This document shows positions 26,336 through 38,830 of a DNA stretch of 64,000 bases, in pieces. A program made the translations under genes and the position numbers. The notes beneath the pieces are model-generated. The model did no database searches and was not told the origin of the DNA. It was given only the letters and a program-made list of their open reading frames with translations. Origin of the DNA: Sindora glabra (Eukaryota; Streptophyta; Magnoliopsida; Fabales; Fabaceae); contig CM035227.1 in the NCBI GenBank assembly GCA_020226215.1, positions 5,945,343 to 6,009,342 of the forward strand. Direction: 5' to 3'. Every line of letters starts with the position of its first letter. The stretch's first letter is position 1.

Positions 26336-28125
26336 CTTATAAGAGTTTAAAATAGAGGTCCAAGCTAATACAAGTCTCAGATAAAGATAGGAAATTTGTC
26401 GGTCTCCGAAAACGGGTGCAAGATTGCAAGCGAAGGTGGGATTTGATTTCATGCGTGATGACCGGTGGGATACGAAATTTCGGAGTTGGACTACTACTAT
26501 TATCTACTAGTCTAATCTCCCGCCGTGTCCGGTCAGGAGTTAAATTTTAAAATTAAAATGTATAATTTATAATAAAATATATTTAAAATGATTTATTTAT
26601 GTATTACACTATAATTTATTTTTTAATAATAAAAATAATTAAATCACTAAATATAATAGGAGAAATAAACCCACCAAAAAATGTTTAACGATATTTGAAT
26701 TAAAGACTCCCATCATATTAAATTATAATTTTTTATAATAAAATAATATAGCAATTATTGGACACCTTAAAATGAAAAGATTGAAAATCTCACAGAGGAA
26801 CAAAATTTACATATGTTACAAATTATCACTGCAATCTATTATAAAAAGTGCAAAAAGTATAGAAAGAAAGTATAATTTTCATATTAATTATAAAGATAGT
26901 TAATTATGAATTCAATAAATAAGTAAAAATTAGATAAACATCTTATATTCATTGGGTAATAATATGGAATTAGATTTAAAAAAGAAAATTAATAAAAGGA
27001 AACTAACAAAATAAAGAGACAAAATATTGTAACATCAATAAATCTGAATTGCCATTATATATAACTTGCTTCTTCCCACGCACGGTGTCCTCTAAGGTTA
27101 TTTTATTTAACATTAAAATCTCTAATTATTATTTATAACTATAAAAAAATTATAAAATTAATATTCCTACATCAAGAATGATATTTTCATAAGAAAAAAA
27201 ACATAAGATTAAACAAATGAACAGAATTGTTCAATTTAAAAATTTGATTGAAAACAAATTCTATACAAACTAGTTAATCTAAAGTAAAGGCACATACATA
27301 TGATAATACAAGTTTTTGTCCATGATTATAATTACTTTAGTTTATTTCAAGATATATAATAGTTATTTTTGTCAAATTATTGAGTTTTTTATACTCATGA
27401 TTTCATGAGTAAAAATTATCATGGCTGGTTAAAAAAAATCTAAATATGCATTTATACATACATTTTGAATTTTTATTCATTTTTTTATTTTTATAATTTT
27501 ATATATCATTTTTCTTCCTTAATATAAGGATAACAAACTATAAAATTTGTTTGAAACTTTTATTCATATATATATATATAGAATTTCTAGGCTTTTTTAA
27601 TGTAATTATTTCTTTCTAAAATGATGTAAAATTGTAAATATTTTAAAATCAATTTAAAATATATTCCAATCTATAATTAGATTTACTATTAACCTTTAGA
27701 GTAATAAATTTAATTTCATAATTATTTGCATATTTATTTGTAGTTTCATTTTTTAGGTTATATAACAAAATAAATGGCCATTGTAATTAGTAAATGGTAA
27801 TATGATTGGTGATTGTACGCTCTACTACCATTTTGATTGAAATAAATAAATATAATCTATCAAACATGAGATAAATTTATTTCTTCCATATCTTCTTCAA
27901 AAAGTTATAGAACATCTTTTCTTGTTTATTTTAAATGTTTCGTATTTTAATGCAACCATTTTTAGAAACATAAAAATGAAATATAATAAAATTAAAAGAT
28001 AAAAAATTTAAAAAAATAAAAAACTATATATAAAAAAAATTGTTTAATAATTATTGGGTGACCGCTTGAAAGAGAAAAAACAATTTACAGGAAAGTTCCA
28101 ATTAGTAATGATATAAAAGTTCAAA
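25031..28125. repeat. AT-rich intergenic flank of copy C with repeat module
   Basis: No gene is visible. It aligns with 2191-5400 (A). It includes the less AT-rich blocks shared with A (about 25690-26540), a TA/T tract (26272-26335) and, from about 27495, the AT-rich module that leads into the foldback arm. Short open frames at 25979-26197 and 26159-26452 lie in repeat sequence and are not credible genes. Confidence 0.5.
26272..26335. repeat. (TA)n followed by poly(T)
   Basis: About 24 TA dinucleotides run into a T run. The matching place in the A flank (about 3345-3370) has only TATTATA followed by T's, so the tract expanded in the C flank. Confidence 0.95.
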
Positions 28126-28845
28126 TGAGATGATGACTTCTTTATACCTTAAATGTTTTAGAAATATCAATAACATTGGATTTTTTTTGGGAAAAAGTAT
28201 AAATAGAATCCAAATCTCACAAATACCTTTTAATTAAAATGAATAAAATATAATTGTGAGAAGCTACAAATATAAAATTGAATAAATTTTTACTTTTTAA
28301 TTATTATTTGAAATAAATATCAATATTACAAAGTTGTTTTTATTCTCATCAAATTTAAAATAAGTAGATATTAGTTTTTTTTAAAAATAAAAAAAATGGA
28401 GTCCAAACATCACAAATTTGCTTTATATTAATATAAATTAGTAAGGATAGACGGTGACATCCTAATATCTTAAAAGTTTGAGAAATGACCATGCAATATT
28501 TTTTTGAAAAAATAAAAGTAAAATTCAAATCTTAACGATATCTTTTAATTAGAACGAATAAGACATAACTGTGAGAAGATACAAATTTAAAACTGATTAA
28601 GTTTTTGCTTTTTTAATTATTATTAGAAAATGAATGTCAATTTTTTATTTTTATCAAATTTAAAATAAGTAGAAATGAGCTTTTTTGGGAAATTAAAAAG
28701 TAAAGTCCAAACCATGAACCTGCTTCATATTTGTACAGATTAATATAGATAGATGATGGCTTCTTTAAGCCTTAAAAATTTAAGCAGTATCCATATAATT
28801 TTTTTTGAAAAAAAGTAAAAGTGGAATATAAATCTCAATAATAAC

Positions 28846-29960
28846 ATTTAGGTTGCATTTAATTTATAAAATCTTTCTCATATTTTTTGAGAATGTGAAT
28901 TTCTCATATTTACTTTAAATTTTAGAAAAATGATTTCAAAAATTCTAAAAATATTTTAATCTAATATTTCTATAGGGAAAGTATGTATCTTACATTTTCA
29001 TAATATAAAAATATTTAATAAATATAAAAAAATTATTTTGTCTACTTCACCACTCGTTATGATCAACTATTGCCCACCTCACACATTAATAGGGACCATA
29101 GCTTATTATCACATATTGTTGATGATTACTATTAATCACCACTCATTTTTTGTGATTATTGTCAGCCACCATTGATTATCAATAACCACTGTTTATCATC
29201 ACATATTATTAACAATCACCATCTACTATTACTCATTATCAGTAACCATTACCGATCATCACTTATTATTAATGACCATTATCAACCATCATTTACTATC
29301 ATTAATTATCGTTTACTACTACCCATCATTAGTTATCAACATCTACCATTATCTATTATTAGTAATCATAATTAACTATTATCTATCGTTAGTTATTATC
29401 ATCAGTTATTGCTTACCCATTTTCAATGATCATTATTGGTTATCACTCATCACTAATGATTATCGTTTATTATTATTTATTCATCAATAACTATTGTTTA
29501 CTGTCACCCATTATCAATAATCATTTTCAACCATTGCCTAATATTGATAATTATTATCAGCTATCATTTACCATTAATGACTATTGTCACCACTACTATC
29601 TATTATCGATAATCACAGTTAGTCCCCATTTGTCCTTAATAATCATTATCAATTACTACCTATTTTCAATCAACTATCATCCATTATTGACAACTATTGT
29701 CAGTCACTATTTACTATTTATGTTTATCATTTGTCATCACTACTATTAACACTTACCACAAGTTCTCACCATCAATTATCACATATCACTTGATATTAAC
29801 TAAATTTTTAATTAGGACCTTTTTTACTATAAAAAATATTAAAATAATTAAAATATAATATCTTAACATGTTCAAAAATATTTCTAATTGAACTTAGCAT
29901 GGAAATGTCATGTTCCTGCTAATTAAATTCAAAGGAAACACATTCTTAATTGCAAAAGTT
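28846..29960. mobile_element. Harbinger/Tourist-like insertion with minisatellite (copy III)
   Basis: Same placement as in copies I and II. The left end reads TTAGGTTGCATTTAATTTATAAAA. The right end looks worn: the sequence passes from GGAAACACATTC to TTATTAGAATGAATAAG without a clear inverted repeat. The core is the 30-bp array at 29045-29800. Confidence 0.45.
29045..29800. repeat. Degenerate 30-bp minisatellite (copy III), clearest array
   Basis: Between about 29240 and 29430 the sequence divides cleanly into successive 30-bp units, each starting AGTAACC, AATGACC, ATTAATT, AGTTATC or AGTAATC and ending in TATT, TATC or CATT. Open frames across the array (29172-29749, plus strand) show the matching 10-residue period and are not genes. 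Confidence 0.8.
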
Positions 29961-30165
29961 ATTAGAATGAATAAGATATAATTGCAAAAAGTTATGAATT
30001 TAAAATTGGACAAATTTTTATTTTTTATTATTTAAAATAAGCATAAATCGTCAAGTTATCTTATTCTTTTTCTAATTTAAAATAAGTATATGTTAGCTTT
30101 GTTTGGAAAATCAAAACATAGATTCTAAACCTTATGAATCCGCTTTATATTAGTATAGATTATTA

Positions 30166-30384
30166 TCTAAAAAGAAGGTAGAAAAAGAAGCGAAGAGAAA
30201 TAGAAAAATAAGACAAAAAAATTGGTACCACAAAAACACTTTGGAACTTTGCATATACGGAAGGCAGAAATTGAAATATATTATAAAATTTTATTCTAAC
30301 ATAAAAAAAAAAGAAAGGGAATGAATTACTCATAATTTACATTATATAATATTATTTTTTTCATTATTTACATCAATATAACTC
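30166..30384. repeat. Central spacer of foldback element III
   Basis: It contains the diagnostic TTATTATCTAAAAAGAAGG block and the GGAACTTTGCATATACGG block, also found at about 9250-9480 and 49235-49460. No coding content. Confidence 0.6.
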
Positions 30385-33240
30385 TACTTTTTACTTTTTC
30401 AAAGAAGATCATTTTTACTTATTTTAAATTTGATAAAAATTAAGACAACTCCGTAATATACTTTTATTTCAAATAATAATTAAAAAGTAAAAGTTTATCT
30501 AGATTTAAATCCATAACTTTTGATAATTATATTTTATTCATTCTAATTAAAAAATATTGTTAACGTTTGGATTCCACTTTTACTTTTTTTCAAAAAAAAT
30601 AAATATTATAGAGACACGAGGTTTAAAGAAGTCATCATCTACCTATATTAATTTGTTTTAATATAATCTGATTCATGAGGTTTGAACACCACTTTTTGAA
30701 TTTTCAAAAAAGTTCATATTTACTTATTTTAATTTTGATAAAAATTAGCACAACTCTATAATTGACATTTATTTCAAATAATCTAGTATTAAGGATGATC
30801 ATCGGTCGGTTAATGACGGATAAGACTCTTTTTTAACTCGATCGTTCTTAACCGAGATACATTTTTTTAACCGATCAAACCTGATTGTATAACCTTAACC
30901 GAATTTAACCGAAAAGTTTAATTTTGATTAGTTAAGTTTAGTTTTGATCGGTTTAAAATCTGTAAAAAAAAATATTTCTAAAAATACATAAATAAATTGA
31001 TTTAAAAGTTAAAATTAATTTATAAACACATGTTAATATCATAATTTCATTAATATAACTATAATAAGAAGTAATCAAGCATTAAATTGTAAAAATGATC
31101 AATAAAATTTTAAATATAAATTTTTAAATAAAAAATTAATATAAATTTTGATTAATGTCGGTTAAATTCAATTAATTGCAATTAACAATTTTCACCCGCA
31201 ATTAACCGACCACCCAAAATTTATAATTTTTTTTTCATTTTTAACCGATAGTGATATATTATTCTCTCTTAACCGACTAACTTCGGGTTCGATCGGTCGG
31301 TTAAGAATGGATTATAAATTTTTTATCATCCCTAGCTAATATAATGCAGATTCGTGAGATTCATACTCCAATTTTTGTTTTTTCCAAAAAATTCTATACC
31401 AACTTATTTTGAATTTTAAAAAAATTAAGACAACATTGGAATTGACATTTATTTCAAATAATATATATTGATATGAAGCGGATTCAAGAGATTTGAACTC
31501 CACTTTTTCTTTTTCTTTCCCCCAAAAAAACCTATATCTATTTGTTTTCGATTTGATAAACACTAAGACAATTTTGTAATTGATATTTATTTCAAATAAT
31601 AATTAAAAAGTAAAAATTTATCCAATTTTAAATTCATAACTTTTCACAATTATATCTTATTCTTTCTAATTAAAAGGTATTATTGAGACTTGGATTTCAC
31701 TTTTACTTTTCTAAAAAAAAAAAGAATATTATGTGGGTACTTCTCAGCATAAAGAAATCATCATCTATCTACACTAATTTATAGTAAAATACTAATATAA
31801 AGAAGATTCGTGAGGTTTAGATTTCATATTTTGGTTTTCCAAAAAAGCTAATATGCACTTATTTTAAATTTAAAAAAAGATAAGGACAACTCTGTAATTG
31901 GTATTTATTTCAAGTAACGTATACTAATGTAATGTGAATGCATGAGGTTTAGACTTCATTTTTTGGTTTTCCAAAAGAGACAACATCCACTTATTTTAAA
32001 TTTTAAAAAAATTAGGACAAGTCTGCAATTGATATTTATTTCAAATAATAATTAAAAAGCAAAAATTTATCCATTTTTAAATTTATAACTTCCTACAAGT
32101 ATATATTATTCATTCTAATTAAAAGGTATTATTGAGATTTGGATTCCATTTTTACTTTTTTCAAAAAAAAATTAAATATTATATGAACACTTCTTAAATA
32201 TTTAAGATATTAAGTCATCATCTATCTTTACTGATATAAAGTGGATTTGTAGATTTGGATTTCATTTTTTAGTTTTTCAAAAAAGATTTTTTCTACTTAT
32301 TTTAGATTTCATAAAAATTAGGATAATTTTGTAATTGATATTTATTTCAAATAATAATTAAAAAGTAAAAAATTATCCAATTTTAAATTTGTAACCTATC
32401 ACAACTATATATTATTCATTCTATTTAAAAAGTACTGTTGATATTTAGATTTTACTTTTATTTTTTTCCAAATGAATTAAATATTATACACATACTTCTC
32501 AGACATTTAAGATATTAGGAAATTATCATCTATCTTTATTAATCTATACTAATATCTTTATTAATATTAATATAAAGCAAATTGTTGAGGTTTGAATTCC
32601 ACTTTTTGATTTTTTAAAAAAACTCATATTTAAAATTTTAAGTTTGATCAGTAACAAAAATTTATTTTAAATAATAATTAAAAATTAAAAATCTATCCAA
32701 TTTTAAATTTGTAACTTCTCACAATTATATTTTCTTTATTCTAATTAAAAGTATTGTCGAGATTTGAATTCCACTTATACTTTTAATAAAAATATCCAAT
32801 TTTAAATTCATAACTTCTTACAATTATATATTATTCATTCTAATTAAAAGGCATCATTGAGATTTAAATTCCACTTTTGCTTTTTAAAAAAATCAAATAT
32901 TATTTGGACATTTCTCAAACATTTAAGATATTAGGAAGTCATCATCCATGGATACGTGAGATTTGACTTCCACTTTTTGATTTTTCAAATAAATCCATAT
33001 CTACTTATTTTAAATTTGATAAAAATTAGGATAACTTTATAATTGACATTTATTTCAAATAATAGTTAGAATTTAAAGTTTCAGTTTTATATTTATAAAT
33101 TCTCACGATAATGTCTTATTCATTTTTTATTAAAAAGTATTCGTGAAATTTGAGTTATACTCTTTTTTTTCAAAAAAATAAAATAAAATAAAATATTATT
33201 GACACTTATCAAACATTTAATTTATAAAGAAATCATGAAT
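30385..33240 (-). repeat. Foldback-like element III, long inverted right arm
   Basis: A run of full and partial inverted units has junctions near 30660, 31470, 31795, 31920, 32235, 32575 and 32950. Each carries an ACTAATATAAAGC-like start and a CAAATAATAATTAAAAAGT-like core. The arm is much longer than in copies I and II and contains truncated units, which points to unequal exchange within the array. It is interrupted by the hAT-like MITE. The open frame at 31336-31563 (minus) is repeat sequence. Confidence 0.65.
30790..31334. mobile_element. hAT-like MITE (545 bp)
   Basis: It interrupts a foldback unit after CAAATAATCTAGTAT. The ends are inverted TAAGGATGAT / ATCATCCCTA, and subterminal GGTCGGTTAA / TTAACCGACC motifs occur in opposite orientation and several times inside. 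The flanking 8-mers TCTAGTAT (30782-30789) and GCTAATAT (31335-31342) match at 6 of 8 positions, consistent with an old 8-bp hAT target duplication. There is no transposase. Confidence 0.65.
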
Positions 33241-34930
33241 TAGATTTACTACGAACTTTTAGAGCAATTAATGCAATTTCATAGTTATGTACATCTTTAT
33301 TTTTTATTTCAGTTGTTAGGTTACATAGCTATATAAATGATCATTCTTACTAGTAGATAGTACACCGGATGGAGATTGTCCACTCTACTATCGTTTTGAT
33401 TAAAATGAGTAAATATAATCAAATAAAAATAAAGAAAATTTATTTCTCCTATACACTTTTAAAAAAAAATTGTATAACATCTGTTTTTATTTATTTTATA
33501 AAATTTAATATTTTACGGCGAGCAAAATTAGAGAGATGACAGTGAAATATAATAAAATAAAAAAGTAGAGCAATTATTTTTGAAAATAAAAAAGTAGATA
33601 TTAAAAAAATTTGAAGGTTAAAAATTTTAAACTTTTGATTTAAGTGGAAATCAATATTTTTTTGCAAATTTTACACCTTTTATTATATTTAATATTCAAT
33701 TTCTAATTTTTACATGTGTGCATTTAATGATTTAATCACTCCTCTACTTAAAAAAAATTATTTAACAATTCAAGGGCAACCACATCATACATGCATTTTC
33801 ACAAAATTTTTCCTAATTTTGTATATCATTTTTTCTTCCTTAATATAGGGACAACAAATTTTATAATTTGTTTCAAACTTTTATTCACATAAATAGATAT
33901 TTTAGACTTTTTAAATGTGATTTTTTATTTCTTAAATGATGTCAAATTCTAACTATTTTAAAATCAATTTAAATTACATTCAAATTTATAATTAGGTTTA
34001 CTGTTAACCTTTAGAGTAATTAATGTAATTTCATAATTATGTACATTTTTATTAGGTCAGGTGGCATAAATTGCCATTGTAGTTTATGGATAGTATGCTG
34101 GTTAGAGATTGTCCACTCTATTATTATTTTGCTTAAAATGAGAAAATAATCAAATAAAAATGAAATAACTTTGTTTTCCTTGTATTTTATTCAAAAAGTT
34201 GTATAACATCTTCTTTTATTTATTTCATATTGTTTAACATTCTGACGTCAGGAATTTTAGAAACATAAAAGTGAAACACAATAAAATAAAAAGATGGAAT
34301 AATTATTTTTTGAAAATAGAAAAAGTGGATATAAAGTTTGTTTCACAAATCATGATTATCCGCTTGAAAGCGGAAAAAATTTAGTGGAAAGTTCCAATTA
34401 GAAGTGGGTTAAAAGTAATAAAATAATTATTTAAACTAAATAGATAATAATTTTGTATACTTTAAATATTCGAATAGTATCCATATGATATTTATTTTTT
34501 TTAAAAAAGTAAGAGTGTAACCGTAAACTTACTAATCCCTTTTAATTAAAATAGATAAGATTTAGTTGTAAAAAGTTATGAATTTAAAATTGGATAAATT
34601 TTTACTTTTTAATTATTATTTGAAATAAATGTTAGCTAGAGAGATCTGTCCTGATTTTTATAAAATTTAAAATAATTAGATATAAACTTTTTTTTTAAAT
34701 TAAGAAGTGAAGTCTACCCCAAACTCATCGCATTTATGTTGGTATAGATAGATTATATAGGGACTAACTTTTTCAAGGTAGGGTACATCACGTGGGAAAA
34801 CGAAATATTGGAATAAAAGATGTCAAGGCATTAAAAAAAATAAAAATGAAGATGTCAAGGAAAAGAGACGCACTATCATTTATTCATATTTATTAATTAT
34901 TAATAATATGCGGTGCATTCTTTTGACAAA

Positions 34931-35053
34931 ATGAATCTGAATATTCAGGTTCAACAATTTCTGCACAATGATTCTTCAGTTGCGAAAACAAGGCTAGAAG
35001 GCAAGAGTCAAAAGCTAGAAAATAGATATGTGGAGGTGCTTTCACAATTATAG
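34931..35053 (+). pseudogene. Small ORF in R1, unknown, shorter than its R2 copy
   Basis: The frame starts MNLNIQVQQFLHNDSS, continues with a charged helical-looking stretch (KTRLEGKSQKLENR) and stops after 40 codons at TAG, where R2 has a TAT Tyr codon and continues to 50 residues. Function unknown. It may be a captured exon fragment; a chance frame cannot be excluded. Confidence 0.25.
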
Positions 35054-37094
35054 CGTTTTGTAGGACTGGCAAAGTTTATAATGTTTCGTAAGAATTGCCT
35101 CAATCCAACTCGAGAATGATATAACTTTTTTATTTAATTTTCATGTTTTCCATGATAATTGCTTCGATAGAATTTAATGATGATATAATTTTTTTTTACT
35201 TATAAGTTAAAATATGAAGTGAATTTTTACGATAAATAAAATGGTAAAGGTGGGATAACAATATATTATCTTTTCTCATAGAGTCCCTTTTTATAAATTT
35301 ATTATATTTTCACTTATGCATTAATATAGATACACATATATATATAATTTGTTAGTTATTTTAATAATTTACTTATTTAGAAAAATAAAAATACATTAAA
35401 ATATCACTTGAGGTGAAAAATGATAATATTTTGTTAGTTATATATTAATTAATTTATTTTTTAAAATTTAAATTATTTAAATTAATTATATATAATTTTA
35501 AACTTATATTATAATATTATATTAATCAACGGAGGATGAGGAATGTTTTAGAGGGGCCTAAAATTATTGCTAAATTTTTTGTATAGTGCAAAAGTAGAAT
35601 TATAGACGAGTTCGGTCAAATAAAATATCAACTTATTTAAGTTTTAGCTTAAAAGAAATAAATGAGCTTGAATTCAAACTTGTTAAATTTAGGAAATTCA
35701 AATTTGATCTAAACATTGGATGAAATTAAATGAAATTTAATATATCTAATAGTTATTTTTAATAAATAACAATAAAAAATATGACAGTAAATTTTATTTT
35801 CACTTTATATATCTCTTCTTTATCTTTTTAGTTTATTTTTTTCTCTTTTTTCCCTTCAAAAAGAAGAAAACACAGTATTACTAATTAGGATGCATTAAAT
35901 AATATTAAAGTATTTAGTATTGAATTGTAAGTGCTAAATTTATAGTATTTAAATGGTTTATTGCTTTAAATATTGAACTTAATTAATAATTTAAAATTTT
36001 ATTAAGAATTTAAAATTTTATTATAAATTATTAAAATCTTATAAAATTTAAAATTTGTTCTTATTATGATTTTAAAAATTCTATACACTTAATGCTTAAA
36101 TGATTTGGATATATTTGTCTAACTAAAAAATAAAAAAATATATTGACTATATTTGTCTAACAAAATTCCATTAAAATGAGAGTAGCTATTAAATATTTCA
36201 ACCAGTAAATAATTCAAGGGTTTTCAGTAAATTTAACAATTAGTCTTAACGATTCAGACAAATACAATATAATATTAAATTTAAATCTATTTATTCACCA
36301 TTTAATTAATATATTAAATATATTTTTACTTATTATACTATCTTACACATTTAAGCTCTATTTATTTTGAGGGAAAATATTTTTTGTGAAATATAACTAT
36401 AAAATGTTAAGATGAGGAAAAATATTTTATTTAATTTATGTTAAATATGAAAAGTTTGAGAAAAAAATTGCTTACCTCCATCATTATAGTTTTAAGTATT
36501 ATTTTTTTTACCACAAATACAAGTAATACATAACTCTTTCAATAATATATATAAATAATATTTTTCATGAAAAATACTTTTCAATAAAATAACAAAACCC
36601 TAATTTATTTTTTAAAGGAATCAAACTAGTAATTTTTATTTATACAAAAAAATTATATATATACTTTTGAAAACTTTAATTTTTTTTATTCGCCCCTGAA
36701 CAAAACAAGGCTCTGCCCTCCCTCAATATTAATTATGTATGATTTAAAATATTCAAATTGAAAATTTTTTATCCTGTATTTTTTAATATTTATAATTACA
36801 TAATAATTTTTACGCTTAATTTTGAGATTTATTTTTCTAATTTTTTTATTCTTACTTTCAAGTTCTTGTGAAGTTGTATTATCCTATAAAGAATGTGGAT
36901 GAGATAAAATTTTCCTTTGATTAGGAAATATGGAAGAAAATAATATTTTATTATGGATAATAAATATGAAATAAAAGAATGTTGACTTACTTTTATTCCA
37001 TTCTATCCCCATGCCTTGATCTGACTAAACAAAATTGGAGTTTCCAATTTTATAAGTACGTTGATAAGGAAAAAATTGAACCTAAAACCTTATT

Positions 37095-37467
37095 ATGTCC
37101 TGGAGTAATAACCATCAACATGCATCATTGAAAAATGTAATAAAAAGGGCATTTAAAGTCTTGAAAAAGAGATTTTCAATAATTGCTAGCGGCACAGAAC
37201 TACATTATTCTTTCAAAACCATGATAGACATTATTATTACATGTTGTATATTGCATAATTTTCTAATGGATGTTAATCCCGATCCACGGTTGATAGATGA
37301 GATCAACAGTGAGATGAGGTCAACAGTGAGCTGCTAGATAGTAATGTAGAAGATATAGGAGATTATGAATCACGGACCATGGAGGAAGACTATAGGCATG
37401 GGTTCATCATGAGAGAAAATATAGCAGCCCATATATGGAATGATTATAAGCAAACCTTGTCATAGTC
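37095..37467 (+). pseudogene. PIF/Harbinger transposase, C-terminal fragment (DDE superfamily nuclease)
   Basis: The visible protein has the end of a plant Harbinger transposase: NHQHASLKNVIKRAFKVLKK, HYSFKTMIDIIITCCILHNF, then an Asp/Glu-rich tail. The DDE catalytic core upstream is absent, so the gene is 5'-truncated. A 17-bp tandem duplication (37296-37312 and 37313-37329, GATGAG[A/G]TCAACAGTGA) shifts the frame and produces the stop near 37335. In the shifted frame the tail continues through LLDSNVEDIGDYESRTMEED to a stop near 37465. This is a dead element remnant. Transposition needed both this protein and the MYB-like partner encoded next to it. Confidence 0.75.
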
Positions 37468-37920
37468 CATGTTATTTATACAACAGCTCTTTATATATTA
37501 TTTTTTATGCTTATGAATCTTGTGCTATTGATGTGGTTGTGAACTGCATTTAATGTTTACTCGAGTATGAGTTGTATTTTATGGATTCTTGCACTTCCCT
37601 TTGTAGCATGATTTGAACTTTTGCATTTGTAAGATGGGAGTTGAATGTTGTGTATTTATACACCATCATAATATATTATGTCTTAGAGTTTTGTATTGTA
37701 TACACATGTGTTGTATGTCATGTATTATTGTATATCATTTCATATTTTAAAAGCATTGATTGTGAACAGAACCTCCAAGTTGCATTACACATAGTTGTAA
37801 CATTGATATGTGTGAGTTATTTATGACTGATTAAGTTCTCCATCATGCATGCTATGCATACTTTTGTAATCCTTATACTAGCAAAAATTACTTAGTTGTA
37901 TAATGCTTTGTAGATTTTAA

Positions 37921-38830
37921 TATGTTGAAGAACAAGAAGTCTGATAGCAGAGGAAAGGGTTCTTCTAGAGATTTACTACTATAAACGCTCAACATTGATA
38001 TTATGTTGTTGAACTTGTTACTGGAGGAGGTACAAAAAGGAAACCACCCAAATGACACATTCATTTCCATAACTTATGCTAGTGTGGTAGCGGAGCTGAA
38101 GCAAATAATAGGTTAATTCTTCCAAAAGCAACATATCAAAAATTGAATGAAGAGATTGAAGGAGAATTTCAATGAATGCTATGATATGTTCCAAAGGTGG
38201 AGTGAAATTGTCTGGAACCTAACCATGCACATATTCGAGATTGAACCAGAAATATGGAGTGAGATCTATAAGGTAAAGTTAGCATAACCATATACTAGAA
38301 TTCTGATGTAATAATTCATTGCATTCTTGGTATGGATGACATCAATATCTAGTATGTAATGATGTGATTGTATATGTGTGTGTAGGCTAAGCCCGAGGCC
38401 CATAAGTGGAAATATACATCAATACACAACTACGACAAGTTATTAGAGCTATTCAGAAGAGATAAGGCTACTGGAGCATACGTTGAGAGTGCAGTAGACA
38501 AGTTAAAGAGATGGGAGAAAGAAAGGTTAGACCTAAACGATAGCTTCGAACAAATGTCGAATTCTAATATTAATTGAGGAAGAGATATCCCTAACTATGC
38601 CAGGCATTTTGACACATTCAATCCTGATTATGCTCCTTCTAACCACTCCCAGGATTATCCCCACTTAAATCAATCTCAAGGTACATTATCATCAAAAGGT
38701 TCAAAATGGAAGGCACCTACAGTTGATTTAATTGAGAAAGGTTATGAGAAGTTGAATATGAGGATTAATAACTTATTGATGTTATGAGAGATGTGACAGA
38801 AAAGCATGTCTAGATAGTTGAAAAGCATGC
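37921..38830 (+). pseudogene. MYB/SANT-like second gene of the Harbinger element, decayed
   Basis: Broken frames on the plus strand read like the trihelix/MYB-like proteins that accompany plant Harbinger transposases: LLNLLLEEVQKGNHPNDTF, then NECYDMFQRWSEIVWN, FEIEPEIWSEIYK and AKPEAHKWKYTSIHNYDKLL. The joint between EIWSEIYK and AKPEAHKWK needs a GT-AG intron at 38273-38385, still recognisable. Stops after RDLLL (near 37981), after QIIG (near 38112) and after NSNIN (near 38577) show it is dead. Such proteins bind element ends and help import the transposase into the nucleus. Order and strand match the transposase fragment upstream. Confidence 0.6.

Larger units (their letters stand above)
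28126..30165 (+). repeat. Foldback-like element III, left arm
   Basis: Unit starts are near 28128, 28452 and 28750. The third unit is again interrupted by the Harbinger-like insertion (about 28846-29960). The arm ends at a CTTTATATTAGTATAGAT motif near 30165. Confidence 0.7.

Noticed and set aside
26159..26452. Minus-strand 97-aa frame with Lys and Ile-Tyr runs
   Set aside because: Passes through the poly(T) and (TA)n tract; it is low-complexity sequence.
29172..29749. Overlapping hydrophobic open frames in the triplet-rich arrays (also 6326-6523 and 19251-19531)
   Set aside because: The 10-residue period equals the 30-bp minisatellite; the triplets rarely form stops. Not a membrane protein.
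31336..31563. Minus-strand 75-aa frame
   Set aside because: Falls in two foldback units and shows the unit repetition; no protein family.
37641..37826. 61-aa plus-strand frame after the transposase remnant
   Set aside because: Lies between the two Harbinger genes in AT-rich spacer with no conserved motif.
37888..38070. Minus-strand 60-aa frame, and 38742-39011 minus
   Set aside because: Opposite to the decayed Harbinger MYB-like gene, which explains the sequence on the plus strand.
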